Below are positions 8,091 through 17,087 of a stretch of DNA of 64,000 nucleotides, piece by piece; within the stretch, counting starts at the first letter, position 1, and every line of letters starts with the position of its first letter. Below the pieces are notes generated by a model. The model saw nothing but the letters and a program-made list of their open reading frames with translations, had not been told where the DNA came from and made no database searches. Origin of the DNA: SMXL01 sp036985715 (GTDB lineage Bacteria; Bacteroidota; Rhodothermia; Rhodothermales; UBA10348); assembly GCA_036985715.1 (NCBI GenBank), contig BTQE01000002.1:7778-71777 (forward strand), given 5' to 3'. A program made the position numbers and the translations under genes.

Positions 8091-9221
8091 ATGTTTCGAG
8101 TACAACGATTTAATTCACCCTACCTGCGTTTTCTGACATTGGCGGTTGCGGTTCTCTTCGCCAACGTCTTCCTGGTCAGTCCGATATTTGGTCAGAAAGT
8201 GGCCAAGTACGGGGCGGATTTCCTGGCAGGAGGGGTTGGTGCCAGAGCGCTGGGAATGGGCGGTGCGCATATCGCTATTGCCTCTGATGCCAATGCAGGG
8301 TATTGGAATCCTGCCGGATTGGAAGGAATCACGTACCCCGAGATTTCCTACATGCATGCAGAGCGGTTTTCAGGAGTGGTCTCATTTGATTTCGCTGGGG
8401 TAGCGTGGCCGCTTTCAGATATTTCTACCATCGGTGTTTCGTTCTATCGGAGTGGGGTCAACGATATTAAGAACACCCTCGATGCTTGGGATTCTGAACG
8501 AAATGCCCCGAAGCCCAATCCGGAAGATTTTATTACATCGTTTTCGGCAGCGGATTATGCATTTTTCTTTGGATACGGACGAACGATTTCACGCAAGGTC
8601 CGAATCGGCGTTACGGGTAAGATCATCCGCAGGACCATCGGCGACTTTGCAGACGCGTGGGGGTACAGTTTTGACGTGGGTTTGCAGTATCGGTCGAAGA
8701 ATCTTTTCCTCGGCTTCAACGCTCAGGATATCACAACCATGTTGCAGAGCTGGAGTGTTAACGATGCGGCGCTGATCAATATTCGAGACGTGTTCGGTGA
8801 CGATTTGCCGAAAGGAGGCACGGAGCTGGTTCTCCCCGTTCTTCGACTCGGGAGCGGCTATATGATTCACTACACGGAGGCAGATCTTACGTTCGCGTTC
8901 GACGTGGATGTAGCGTTTGATGGCCAGCAGGCAAATGCCATCAACCTGGGCGATGCATCATTTCATCCTCGTCTCGGGGTTGAGTACATGTACAAGGGGG
9001 TCGTTGCACTTCGCGGCGGCTTCAGTCGTATTCAGCATTCAACAAAAGATGGCTGGGACGTGACACCTTCGGTCGGAGCGGGATTTCGAATCAAGCAGAT
9101 CCAGATAGACTATGGCTTCGGAGATTTTGCCGGTTTAGTTTCTGAACTCGGTTTTTCGCATCGTATTTCGCTCAAATTCTCGGTCATGAATGAGCGTTTC
9201 CGACGAGACCAGCCCGATTGA
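8091..9221 (+). CDS. PorV/PorQ-family outer-membrane protein
   Basis: A 376-residue protein with a signal peptide (hydrophobic stretch to about residue 33, ending SPIFGQ), then the family opening KYGADFLAGGVGARALGMGGAHIAIASD with NAGYWNPAGL, the hallmark of the PorV/UPF0164/FadL-like beta-barrel group common in Bacteroidota and Rhodothermota. The remainder alternates aromatic and polar residues as in a beta-barrel and ends in a barrel-like C-terminal strand region. In species with a type IX secretion system PorV is part of the sorting machinery, but no other T9SS gene is in this window, so a general porin or surface role is equally possible. It stands alone, 164 bp after rsmB. Confidence 0.83.
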   Translation: MFRVQRFNSPYLRFLTLAVAVLFANVFLVSPIFGQKVAKYGADFLAGGVGARALGMGGAHIAIASDANAGYWNPAGLEGITYPEISYMHAERFSGVVSFDFAGVAWPLSDISTIGVSFYRSGVNDIKNTLDAWDSERNAPKPNPEDFITSFSAADYAFFFGYGRTISRKVRIGVTGKIIRRTIGDFADAWGYSFDVGLQYRSKNLFLGFNAQDITTMLQSWSVNDAALINIRDVFGDDLPKGGTELVLPVLRLGSGYMIHYTEADLTFAFDVDVAFDGQQANAINLGDASFHPRLGVEYMYKGVVALRGGFSRIQHSTKDGWDVTPSVGAGFRIKQIQIDYGFGDFAGLVSELGFSHRISLKFSVMNERFRRDQPD

Positions 9222-9341
9222 GATTTGCACCCGCGCGTTGCAGCGGCCGCCATTTGAGTATCGGTTTGCCGGACCCCGGCGGGGCGAGATGTTCGTATTT
9301 TCAAACAATTGAGGAGTTTTTGGTCACGGTGATTGGTTAGG

Positions 9342-9361
9342 AACGAGCGCTAGCGGTCGTT
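9342..9361. repeat. Near-perfect 20-bp palindrome upstream of the glycosyltransferase gene
   Basis: The 20 bp at 9342-9361 read AACGAGCGCTAGCGGTCGTT, symmetric at 18 of 20 positions around the CTAG centre. It ends 35 bp before the GTG start at 9397. It could be an operator for a dimeric repressor, a small hairpin in the leader, or a weak terminator (it is followed by TAAATTT). Confidence 0.4.
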
Positions 9362-9396
9362 AAATTTGCTCACGTTTCGGCCAGATCGTACCAACA

Positions 9397-10401
9397 GTGT
9401 CTCATTCGGCTTCAAAATCGTCGGTTAGTCTTGTTATTCCTCTCTTCAATGAGGAAGACGTCATTCCCTTGCTCATCAGGGAAATCCAGGCATTTCGGAC
9501 CCAGCGCTCGGAAAATATTCAGATCATTTTTGTGGACGACGGCAGTACGGATCGTTCGGCTCGATTGATTCGCGAGTTGACGGAGGGGATATCCGGCTAC
9601 ACTCTCGTTCGATTCTCTCGAAATTTTGGACATCAGCTTGCGGTTACAGCAGGTCTTGAATTGGCCCACACTGATGCGGCCGTGATTATGGATGCTGATC
9701 TGCAGGATCCACTGGATGTTGCAGGTCAAATGATTGATAAATGGAAGGAGGGATTCGACGTCGTCTACGGGATTCGTAGAGAACGAGAGGACACAACACT
9801 ATTACATTCCTGGTCTGCGAGGATGTTCTATCGGTTTTTCAAGCGATTTTCGGATGTAGAGGCTCCTCTTGACGCAGGGGATTTTAGGCTTCTTTCGCGA
9901 AGGACGCTCGATGCCTATCGAAAGTTTGGAGAGCAGCAGCCCTACGTCCGGGGACTCATCGCATGGCTTGGATTCAACCAGGTCGGACTGGAATACGTCC
10001 GGCCGGGAAGAGCGGCTGGAAAAAGTAAATATACCTGGCGTAGCCTGATTCAACTCGCCTTTGACGGTATAGCCTCTTTCTCTGGAAAGCCTCTCCGGTA
10101 CGCCGTTAGGCTGGGTTTAGTCGTTTCCGGATTGTCGATATTTGGCCTGATCTGGGTACTCCTGATCAAATATGTGATTGGGACCACCGTTTCTGGTTGG
10201 GCATCTCTCATATTCGTTGGCTTCTTCTTTGGTGGTCTACAACTCTTCTTCCTTGGCGTAGTGGGTTCGTATGTGGCGCGAGTGTACGACGAAGTAAAGG
10301 CACGCCCACGCTTCGTCATCAAGGATACTTTTCATTCTACGTCTCCGCGGGAGCATTCCGAAGCTGAGAAAGTACCAGCGATCGAAACGAGCCGACCCTA
10401 A
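9397..10401 (+). CDS. GtrB/DPM1-like family 2 glycosyltransferase with two C-terminal membrane segments
   Basis: A 334-residue enzyme of the polyprenyl-phosphate glycosyltransferase type, which transfers a sugar from a nucleotide sugar to undecaprenyl phosphate on the cytoplasmic face. The GT2 fold is shown by SLVIPLFNEE, VDDGSTDRS, the DXD-containing MDADLQDP and the QQPYVRGLIAWLGF region. Two membrane helices follow at about residues 235-258 and 268-292. The start is a GTG at 9397; an in-frame stop lies upstream and no ATG gives the complete domain. The tonB-like gene begins 11 bp downstream. The sugar donor cannot be inferred. Confidence 0.87.
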   Translation: MSHSASKSSVSLVIPLFNEEDVIPLLIREIQAFRTQRSENIQIIFVDDGSTDRSARLIRELTEGISGYTLVRFSRNFGHQLAVTAGLELAHTDAAVIMDADLQDPLDVAGQMIDKWKEGFDVVYGIRREREDTTLLHSWSARMFYRFFKRFSDVEAPLDAGDFRLLSRRTLDAYRKFGEQQPYVRGLIAWLGFNQVGLEYVRPGRAAGKSKYTWRSLIQLAFDGIASFSGKPLRYAVRLGLVVSGLSIFGLIWVLLIKYVIGTTVSGWASLIFVGFFFGGLQLFFLGVVGSYVARVYDEVKARPRFVIKDTFHSTSPREHSEAEKVPAIETSRP

Positions 10402-10412
10402 TTAAGGAACCA

Positions 10413-11174
10413 ATGCAGTTCAACAAGGATGATTGGTTTAGTATGGGAGGAAGCCTTGTGCTTCATCTGGTGCTACTGTTGATGTTATCTCTCATGATGG
10501 GTGTCTCGTCAGAAGAGACTCCGGTCGGCTTTATCGAAGTAGATTTCGGTCCATTTGCCGAGGGCCGACCGGTTGTCAGCGCTCGTCCACAGCTCGAAGA
10601 CTTCACTCATGGACCGGAAGAGGCAGACCCGCAAGAGGAGGAGCAGCCGGCTGTCGCTCCACCAGAAGAGGTTCGACCCGTCGATTTGCCTGAACAGGTC
10701 GTGGAAATTGATGATTCCGAGGTCGTCGACATTCCCGAGGCTGAAACCATTGCCCCGGACGAGTCTCAAGCGGAGGAAGATATTGTTGACGAAGTACCCC
10801 AACCGGCTACCGAGACGATTCAACCTCTTGGAAGCGGGTCCCTGACGGACATCCATGGAGACGAACCGGGTGATGCAGGGGATTCGAATGATCCCGAAAA
10901 ATCATCACCCTTCCAGATAGAAGGACTGAACAGAGTCCCCGTCAGTACACCGTTGCCTGTCTATTCGGAACAGGTTAACGCGATTATTCAAGTCCGGATT
11001 GTCGTGGATCCACAGGGCCGCCTCATTCGCCGGATCCCTCTTCTCAAAGGAAATGCCAGCCTGGAAAAAGCCGTCATGGACGCCTTGCTGCGATGGCGCT
11101 TCAACCCACTTCCGGCTAACGCACCACAGGAAAATCAGACCGGGCAGGTCACGTTCCGTTTTACGCTTCGTTAG
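10413..11174 (+). CDS. TonB-family energy transducer
   Basis: A 253-residue protein with a short cytoplasmic N-terminus, one membrane anchor (about residues 11-30), a long acidic and proline-rich periplasmic linker (about 45-150, dominated by Glu, Asp and Pro) and a C-terminal TonB domain (about 165-253) with VNAIIQVRIVVDPQGRL, KAVMDALLRWRFNP and a QVTFRF-type end. It should couple inner-membrane proton force to outer-membrane receptors. A ribosome site (AAGGA) lies just before the ATG. No exbB or exbD is nearby. The linker being Glu-Pro rather than Pro-Lys is unusual relative to E. coli TonB but common in Bacteroidota-like proteins. A TonB-dependent receptor lies on the opposite strand at 12694-14733. 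Confidence 0.83.
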   Translation: MQFNKDDWFSMGGSLVLHLVLLLMLSLMMGVSSEETPVGFIEVDFGPFAEGRPVVSARPQLEDFTHGPEEADPQEEEQPAVAPPEEVRPVDLPEQVVEIDDSEVVDIPEAETIAPDESQAEEDIVDEVPQPATETIQPLGSGSLTDIHGDEPGDAGDSNDPEKSSPFQIEGLNRVPVSTPLPVYSEQVNAIIQVRIVVDPQGRLIRRIPLLKGNASLEKAVMDALLRWRFNPLPANAPQENQTGQVTFRFTLR

Positions 11175-11204
11175 AGAATCAAGCCCGCCAAGAGATCGAG
11201 GCAT

Positions 11205-12680
11205 TCAGAAAGACGGAGTAGAAACTGCACGTATATCATGGATATTTTCAATCCGTGACGCGACCTGAGTGCCAGCCCAAACCCGAGGGAAATGGCTCTC
11301 TAAAACGAGATTGGAATGGTCGAATCGTCGAATGACTCCTCGGCCCATAGTCTTTCCGCAGTGACTTACGAGCACCACTCCCGCATGGTCCATCTCGCCG
11401 GCCCGTGCTTCGATCCTTCTTCGAGAAAGGTAGGCATTCAGTTCGGGGCAACTGACCGAGTATCGATTCGCGTGGGCGAGGTGGCCAAGTAGCAAAGCTC
11501 CGGCCGTAGAGAGTCGATTGGGCTTGCCTTTTCGATTGATCGCCCGTACACCCCGCGAGAAACACATCTTTTGTGGTGGAGCGACAACTGATGTTGCTTC
11601 GATCGAGTCATATTTGCTCGAGACCCGGTGTACGCGATAGCCATTCAGCGAATCGGGAGGAATCCGGAAGTGTTCAAGCTCTTCGGGAATCAGTGAGGCC
11701 ACACGAATCTCAGGGGCTGTATCAAGCGGCTCGACCGGAAGCTCTGAACCCTTTTCGTCTCGGTGTAGCGCTACAGCAAAGAACCCGCCCGTATCGTTCT
11801 GGTGGGGCCAGACACGGAATGCCCGACTCATTTCAGATGGATATTGGACTCCATTCCACCGGGCGAGTCCTCGCGCTGACATCAGTTCCGGCACTTCCAA
11901 ACGAAGAATAGAAAATGAGCGGCCGATTATCGTGCTTTCGAGTACACTGGCCACAACGCCTTCACACTCTTCAGGCGCATACGTGCACGTGGAGTAAACC
12001 ACGCGTCCCCCTGGTTTACAGAGTTTCAGGGCCCGTTCCAAGATCAGTTTTTGACGATTGATCAGGCGCTCTCTGAACGAATCGGTGGTCCTGGACAGGA
12101 CGTCCCAGTGCTTTCGAGAGGTTCCTTCGCACGAACACGGTACATCAACGAGAATACGATCGTACATCCCCGCTGCTTTCGGATAGGATGAGGCGTCATG
12201 AGAGGTCAATACGACATTGGTAAGGCCCAACCGATCTATCGTGGTCCTCACGACACCCAGTCGATTTCGGCTGAGGTCGTTGGCAACAACGGTGCCTCCG
12301 GCGTTCATACGCACAGCGATGCTGGCCGTCTTGTTGCCAGGGGCGGCGCAAAGATCCAAAACTCGGTCAGACGGCTGCGGATCGAGTAGAATCACCGGAA
12401 GCATCGAGATTGCTTCCTGAATGTGGAGAAGGCCGCTCAAATAGGCCGCAACGAACGGAATGGAGTCTGCGCTCGGCGAAGTATAAACGAGGTCAGCCCA
12501 GGAGACAGCGCGGGGCCCGTCCATCCGCTGCGGATTCCATTCGCCAAACCAAGCGGCAAATTCGCCGGCAGAAACTCGAAGGCTATTTCGCCAAATGGCC
12601 AGAGGAAGCGGCCTTTTGGAGACTTCACAAAATGCAGAAAAGTCGTCAACGATAGACCGATATCGTTCGAGTTCTTTCAT
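11205..12680 (-). CDS. RsmF/NSUN-type RNA m5C methyltransferase
   Basis: A SAM-dependent cytosine-C5 RNA methyltransferase, about 491 residues from the ATG at 12680. This start lies 13 bp past the stop of the TonB receptor gene; the longer frame to 12809 would overlap it. Signature motifs are ILDPQPSDRVLDLCAAPGNK for SAM binding, VDVPCSCEGTSRK and the catalytic YSTCTYAPEE. The C-terminal part (about residues 300-490) carries the extra domain seen in YebU/RsmF-like enzymes, with GALLLGHLAHANRY and a SHFPRVWAGTQ-like end. Likely targets rRNA or tRNA; E. coli RsmF acts on C1407 of 16S rRNA, but the exact site here is unknown. It is the last gene of a three-gene minus-strand run. Confidence 0.82.
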   Translation of the reverse strand: MKELERYRSIVDDFSAFCEVSKRPLPLAIWRNSLRVSAGEFAAWFGEWNPQRMDGPRAVSWADLVYTSPSADSIPFVAAYLSGLLHIQEAISMLPVILLDPQPSDRVLDLCAAPGNKTASIAVRMNAGGTVVANDLSRNRLGVVRTTIDRLGLTNVVLTSHDASSYPKAAGMYDRILVDVPCSCEGTSRKHWDVLSRTTDSFRERLINRQKLILERALKLCKPGGRVVYSTCTYAPEECEGVVASVLESTIIGRSFSILRLEVPELMSARGLARWNGVQYPSEMSRAFRVWPHQNDTGGFFAVALHRDEKGSELPVEPLDTAPEIRVASLIPEELEHFRIPPDSLNGYRVHRVSSKYDSIEATSVVAPPQKMCFSRGVRAINRKGKPNRLSTAGALLLGHLAHANRYSVSCPELNAYLSRRRIEARAGEMDHAGVVLVSHCGKTMGRGVIRRFDHSNLVLESHFPRVWAGTQVASRIENIHDIRAVSTPSF

Positions 12681-12693
12681 AGAAATCTTAAAA

Positions 12694-14733
12694 TCACGGC
12701 GATTGGAGGTCAACATCCAGCCGAAATCGAAGCCTGACTTGAAGAGCAAGATATTCAATGCCACCTGCCGGATGACTCGCATAGGAGGCATTCGTAATAT
12801 TCTGACCACTCAGGCTGAATTGCAGATAATCGTCCCAGAGTTCTTTCTGGACCGTGATATCCCATAACAGGTACGGTTTATCCAACGCTGGGTCCTTTTC
12901 CCGGTAACCCTTCCATGCTTGAACCGGGATATACTCGACGCGGGAATACAGCCGAAAGCGAGGGTTAATAGACAGCCAGAGACTCGCAGTCGTCCGGTGA
13001 CCCAGAGTCCCAGTGAATAGTTCTTCGAAGTCTGCTTCCTCTGAGGCGACCACGCCAACCCAGCTATGGTGAAATACCAGACGCGTCCGATTCGCGGGCA
13101 CATACACCATCTGCGTGATGATTCCCACCAGCTTTCCGGATAGCCCATCCCGAAAATTCCATTCCGGAAATACATACGCCGACTTGTTGGATAGATCCAC
13201 GATTGGTCTGGAAAGCGCACCGTCACGAATGCCTCTGACTTGTCCGAGTACCTGGACCTTTAGATTGTCACGTATTCCTATCCTGGTTCCTATTTGCGCA
13301 TGCAACTGGGTTGATTTCGATGTGGGAAGTGGCCTGAACCCATCGAATAGCTCATCGAACACAGGAATCGGAACAGCTGTAGTCAGTAATTGCTCAAATG
13401 ATTCGGCGCTCGGCTGTACGATCTGATCAAATCCGGTCCGAAACAGGATGCTAACGTTTGGTCGTAGCCGCCAATCCGCTGCCCAGTTAAAGGCGAAATT
13501 GGCGGATCGAGCTCCATACTTTGATAGTGGCGAACTTGAAATGACAACCGCAACTAAATGCCGCGTAGCATTCATTCTCCAATCAGCACTTATCCGAAGG
13601 CTGGGAGAATTTCTTTTTTCGAACACCCGTTCCGAGAGTCTGTCCGAATATTTCAGTTGTGACACGCCCAGTTTTACTTCGTAGTGTCCCTCGCGTGATG
13701 GGATCTGTACGGCAAGGGAGGCATGGGTCCAGTCTCGAATCAATTCCACTCCGATAGGAAAAGAGTTTTGTCTTTCGCCCGCGATCGACTGGCGGCGATC
13801 TACGTAGTACGATAATCGCAGTTGCCTGGGAAGCTCGACTCCTCCGCTTGCCGTGAAGTAGCTCCAACGCTGACGGAAGGGAATTTCAAATCCAATCGCC
13901 CGACGATAAAGAAAATCGCCGAACGACGATGCTCCTATCCGAACAGAATGTTGTCCGGCCGAATCCAATCTCGATACGAGAAAATCTACCGCAGAAAGCT
14001 CAAGTCTTGGGCTGTCGTGTCCGTTATAAATGGAGCGGACGCGGGCGGCGATTTTCTCATCGGTAACATGGTGCTCATCACTTCGGAGAAGAAGCCGGGA
14101 GTACCAGACCCCTGACCGATAGGATACCGTTGTTTCTAATTGAGGGCCGCTGCGATCAACGTTTGGGCTGTTTCGACTCGTGTATCGATACGGGCCGGGG
14201 TCATTTATTTCATTGGTTCCGGATATATCAGCGCGAATCGAAAATCCCGGCCGCTGCAAAGTTCTAATATCTATTCTGCCTGATCGGGGACGATATGACT
14301 CCTCATCGATAGACATCGTAGAGTACGATATCGACTCAATCTCAGACACTGTTGTCGGTATCAAATTGATCTGGGAAACGCCCAGTAAATGAAAGGACTG
14401 CGGAATTCCATCGAGATAAATGGTCGGTGCCGGATCGTCCAGCGATGACAGGCCCAGGATGGATAATCGATATGAAAACCCATCGATCGAGGATGATCTC
14501 ATTCCCGGCAGTGTGGAAAGGAGTTTACCCAGACGTGAAATACCGGTTGCGGAAAGGTCCTCGCGAGAAAGAACCGATATGGGTGGTGATTGAAATACCT
14601 CTTGCGCCCATCCAGATTTGGACTGTAGCAAGGATATCACCGATGCCAGAAACACAGTGTGTAGAAAAAGGATGTTATTGCGCTTTCCGAAGAACAAAAT
14701 CCACTGAACTATTCCAACACGGACCGAAGCCAT
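12694..14733 (-). CDS. TonB-dependent outer-membrane receptor
   Basis: A 679-residue protein with a signal-like hydrophobic stretch (about residues 22-43, ending GWAQ), a plug domain (about 55-165, with LSREDLSATGISRLGKLLSTLPGM and APTIYLDGIP) and a beta-barrel ending in SGQNITNASYA...LQVRLRFRLD, a typical receptor terminus. No N-terminal CarboxypepD_reg domain and no obvious TonB box are visible, and it is shorter than most SusC-like receptors. The ATG at 14733 lies inside the preceding gene, overlapping it by 25 bp, so the two are probably translationally coupled. The ligand is unknown; the gene is not beside a SusD or siderophore gene. Confidence 0.82.
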   Translation of the reverse strand: MASVRVGIVQWILFFGKRNNILFLHTVFLASVISLLQSKSGWAQEVFQSPPISVLSREDLSATGISRLGKLLSTLPGMRSSSIDGFSYRLSILGLSSLDDPAPTIYLDGIPQSFHLLGVSQINLIPTTVSEIESISYSTMSIDEESYRPRSGRIDIRTLQRPGFSIRADISGTNEINDPGPYRYTSRNSPNVDRSGPQLETTVSYRSGVWYSRLLLRSDEHHVTDEKIAARVRSIYNGHDSPRLELSAVDFLVSRLDSAGQHSVRIGASSFGDFLYRRAIGFEIPFRQRWSYFTASGGVELPRQLRLSYYVDRRQSIAGERQNSFPIGVELIRDWTHASLAVQIPSREGHYEVKLGVSQLKYSDRLSERVFEKRNSPSLRISADWRMNATRHLVAVVISSSPLSKYGARSANFAFNWAADWRLRPNVSILFRTGFDQIVQPSAESFEQLLTTAVPIPVFDELFDGFRPLPTSKSTQLHAQIGTRIGIRDNLKVQVLGQVRGIRDGALSRPIVDLSNKSAYVFPEWNFRDGLSGKLVGIITQMVYVPANRTRLVFHHSWVGVVASEEADFEELFTGTLGHRTTASLWLSINPRFRLYSRVEYIPVQAWKGYREKDPALDKPYLLWDITVQKELWDDYLQFSLSGQNITNASYASHPAGGIEYLALQVRLRFRLDVDLQSP

Positions 14734-15308
14734 GCGGGCATGTCCAACTGAACAATCAGACCTGTACTCACATAGAACAGATTCATTCGGGTTCGAGTCA
14801 TGATTCTTGAATACGTCCCCTCCAGATAAATTCGCAATGTATTGGACAAGGGGACCTGCACATTCTGAAAGAGACTATATACCAACTCACTCTCATTGCG
14901 AACGCCCGCTAAATCTTCGGTGTCAAATGCCATATAAACGAGACCGAATCTGAGTCCGCTATCATAATTGATACCCTTATCCGCGTGCCATCGATACTGC
15001 CATCCCAACCGGGCGTGCAGAGACCAATAGGAGGGAAGATCTTCTGTTCGGCCAGTGAAAGGCTCAAATTGAAAACCGAAATGAGTCCATCCTGCGTAAA
15101 AGGGGGTGGATGCTTCCAGAACAGCGGACGCTCCGGAATTCCATGATTCCAGGAGCCGATCCGTACTCAGGTTCTTCGAGACACCCAACTTAACTTCCAA
15201 TTCGGAAAACGGATCGGGCTGCGCGACGAGAGTTCCATTCGGGTTTGTGGCCGTGAATCCGACGACCAAGATGAAGACAAGAAGTGTAGGGTGTAGGCGG
15301 CTTAACAT
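14709..15308 (-). CDS. Small predicted outer-membrane beta-barrel protein
   Basis: A 199-residue protein I do not recognise. It has a signal peptide (hydrophobic residues about 7-22, ending TLVAQ) and then alternating hydrophobic and aromatic strands (AGWTHFGFQFEPF, SLHARLGWQYRWH, GLRFGLVYMAF, LRIYLEGTYSRI, MNLFYVSTGLIVQL), as expected of an eight-strand-type barrel. Its end overlaps the start of the TonB-dependent receptor gene by 25 bp, suggesting the two products are made together and may work together, for instance as a receptor accessory protein. No ligand or enzymatic motif is visible. Confidence 0.65.
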   Translation of the reverse strand: MLSRLHPTLLVFILVVGFTATNPNGTLVAQPDPFSELEVKLGVSKNLSTDRLLESWNSGASAVLEASTPFYAGWTHFGFQFEPFTGRTEDLPSYWSLHARLGWQYRWHADKGINYDSGLRFGLVYMAFDTEDLAGVRNESELVYSLFQNVQVPLSNTLRIYLEGTYSRIMTRTRMNLFYVSTGLIVQLDMPAWLRSVLE

Positions 15309-15550
15309 CGAATCACAGACCAGCGTCCTCGCGCTTCGCTATCCTTTACTTACGGTCCTCTGGGCAGAAGATCAATAGTGGAAGCGAGACATTGACCTTA
15401 ACAATTTCAGACGCGGCAAAGGGGCAGATAAAGTTGGTCCTCTATATACGTATTATCAATGAGACCAGGAACCCGAGTCTTTTTCGGTATTTTTAGAGTC
15501 TTCGGTATAGATTCGCGGTTCCTGCTCAGCAAGTAGATCAACACCGTTTC

Positions 15551-15590
15551 CGGAAGTGTCCGGAATAGTCCAGAAGTGTCCAGAAGAACT
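15551..15590 (+). repeat. 10-bp tandem repeat across the glycosylphosphotransferase start
   Basis: Four consecutive 10-bp blocks share a pattern: CGGAAGTGTC, CGGAATAGTC, CAGAAGTGTC and CAGAAGAACT. The third block contains the GTG start proposed for the next gene, so repeat-number change would alter the leader or the start context. Confidence 0.55.
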
Positions 15591-17009
15591 GAACTGATAT
15601 TCCTCCTGGCGGCTGATGCCCTCGCCCTTGCCTGGGCCAATTTGATATGGTATTGGAGCCGGTTCAATTGGGGTTGGTTCTCCGACCCGGTATTTGCCCC
15701 CGATACCGGATACGTTTGGATATTGGTCTCATTGCTGACCCTGTACTGGCTGGTTCTGTTTTTAGTCTATGGGATGTATCGCGAACGGTACGCAGCGAGT
15801 CGATTCGATGAGCTGGTATCACTGGCAAAAGTGGTTACATTTGGCATTCTAGTACTGTTCTTTCTTCTGTTCATTGAAAACCTGGATGCCTATTCGGCGC
15901 GTTCCAATCTCTTCTTTTACTTTGCCGCCGTATTCGTGTTGGTTGCTACGGGTCGAGTTTTCGTTCGATCCGTGCAGAAGCTGCTCATCCTGAGAGGGTA
16001 TGGATTGCACAGAACACTGATTGTCGGGTGGAGTGACATCCTTGATCAACTGTACGAAGAGGTGGCGCGCTACCCGGAGGCGGGTCTCGATATCGTTGGC
16101 GCACTGCGACTGAAGCGCCAGATGGTACCGTCTCCGGTTGGGATTGAACCCGAAGACGGAGATTTACCGTCAACCGATTCCGACAATCTTTCATCGATTC
16201 AAGAGCTCCCCAAACTGATCGACGATCTCGATATTCAGGATGTTTTGATTGCTCTCGGGGCGGATGATGGCGGTTCCCTGATGGAAGTGCTTCGTCTCTG
16301 CGACGGTAAATCGGTTTCCCTGAAACTGGTCCCGGATTTCTATACCATCATTGGTGGCATGGCGCGAACCGAGCATATGTACGGTCTCCCTCTAATAGAA
16401 GTATTGCCGGAGCCGATGCAGGCCTGGGAGGAGAGTCTGAAACGACTCCTGGATCTTATGATATCGGGCACGGTCCTCGTCGTCGGACTTTTGCTCTGGA
16501 GCGTAATTGGTGTCATGATTCGTCTAACGTCATCAGGCCCAGCAATTTATCGCCAGTATCGGGTCGGTCAACACGGCCGAGAGTTCGTTATGTACAAATT
16601 TCGCACGATGCGAAACGACGCAGAAGCTAAAACCGGCCCCGTTTGGGCAGCTGAGGACGATCCCAGGTATACGCGATTCGGTCGTTGGCTTAGAAAGTGG
16701 CGGATCGACGAAATCCCTCAAATGTGGAACGTCTTCAAAGGCGATATGAGTCTCGTGGGCCCTAGACCGGAACGACCTTTCTTCGTCGAGAAATTTTCGC
16801 CCCAAATCCCCCTGTATTCCAGGCGGCATCGGGTAAAACCTGGTATTACCGGATGGGCACAAGTAAAATGGAGATATGATTCTAGTCTCGACGACGTTCG
16901 GCAAAAAGTGAAGTTCGATCTGTTCTACATAGAGAACATGAGCTTCAGGCGTGATCTACAGATTCTATTCCGTACAGTTTATACGGCAATTCGTGGTGCG
17001 GGACGGTAG
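15576..17009 (+). CDS. Polyprenyl glycosylphosphotransferase (WcaJ/WbaP type) for exopolysaccharide synthesis
   Basis: Transfers a sugar-1-phosphate to undecaprenyl phosphate, the first step of a surface polysaccharide. The 477-residue protein has four predicted N-terminal membrane segments (about residues 7-25, 43-65, 85-105, 115-133), a cytoplasmic nucleotide-binding-like region (HRTLIVGWSD, about 145-285), a re-entrant membrane helix (about 295-318) and the conserved catalytic C-terminal domain: YRQYRVGQHGREFVMYKFRTM, RFGRWLRKWRIDEIPQ, FKGDMSLVGPRPERP and RHRVKPGITGWAQV. The start is a GTG lying inside a 10-bp tandem repeat; no better start is visible. gatB follows after 78 bp. The rest of a polysaccharide cluster is not here. 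Confidence 0.88.
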   Translation: MSRRTELIFLLAADALALAWANLIWYWSRFNWGWFSDPVFAPDTGYVWILVSLLTLYWLVLFLVYGMYRERYAASRFDELVSLAKVVTFGILVLFFLLFIENLDAYSARSNLFFYFAAVFVLVATGRVFVRSVQKLLILRGYGLHRTLIVGWSDILDQLYEEVARYPEAGLDIVGALRLKRQMVPSPVGIEPEDGDLPSTDSDNLSSIQELPKLIDDLDIQDVLIALGADDGGSLMEVLRLCDGKSVSLKLVPDFYTIIGGMARTEHMYGLPLIEVLPEPMQAWEESLKRLLDLMISGTVLVVGLLLWSVIGVMIRLTSSGPAIYRQYRVGQHGREFVMYKFRTMRNDAEAKTGPVWAAEDDPRYTRFGRWLRKWRIDEIPQMWNVFKGDMSLVGPRPERPFFVEKFSPQIPLYSRRHRVKPGITGWAQVKWRYDSSLDDVRQKVKFDLFYIENMSFRRDLQILFRTVYTAIRGAGR

Positions 17010-17087
17010 GTTGTATTCGGCTCCTCAGGAATCAAGGCCGCCTCGAACCGGTTCTGATTCGCAGCCGGCAGCAGGCAAATTCAGAAT

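Noticed and set aside
9265..9290. GCCGG-ACC-CCGGC hairpin after the PorV-like gene as a terminator
   Set aside because: The stem is 5 bp and is followed by GGGGCG rather than a T-run.
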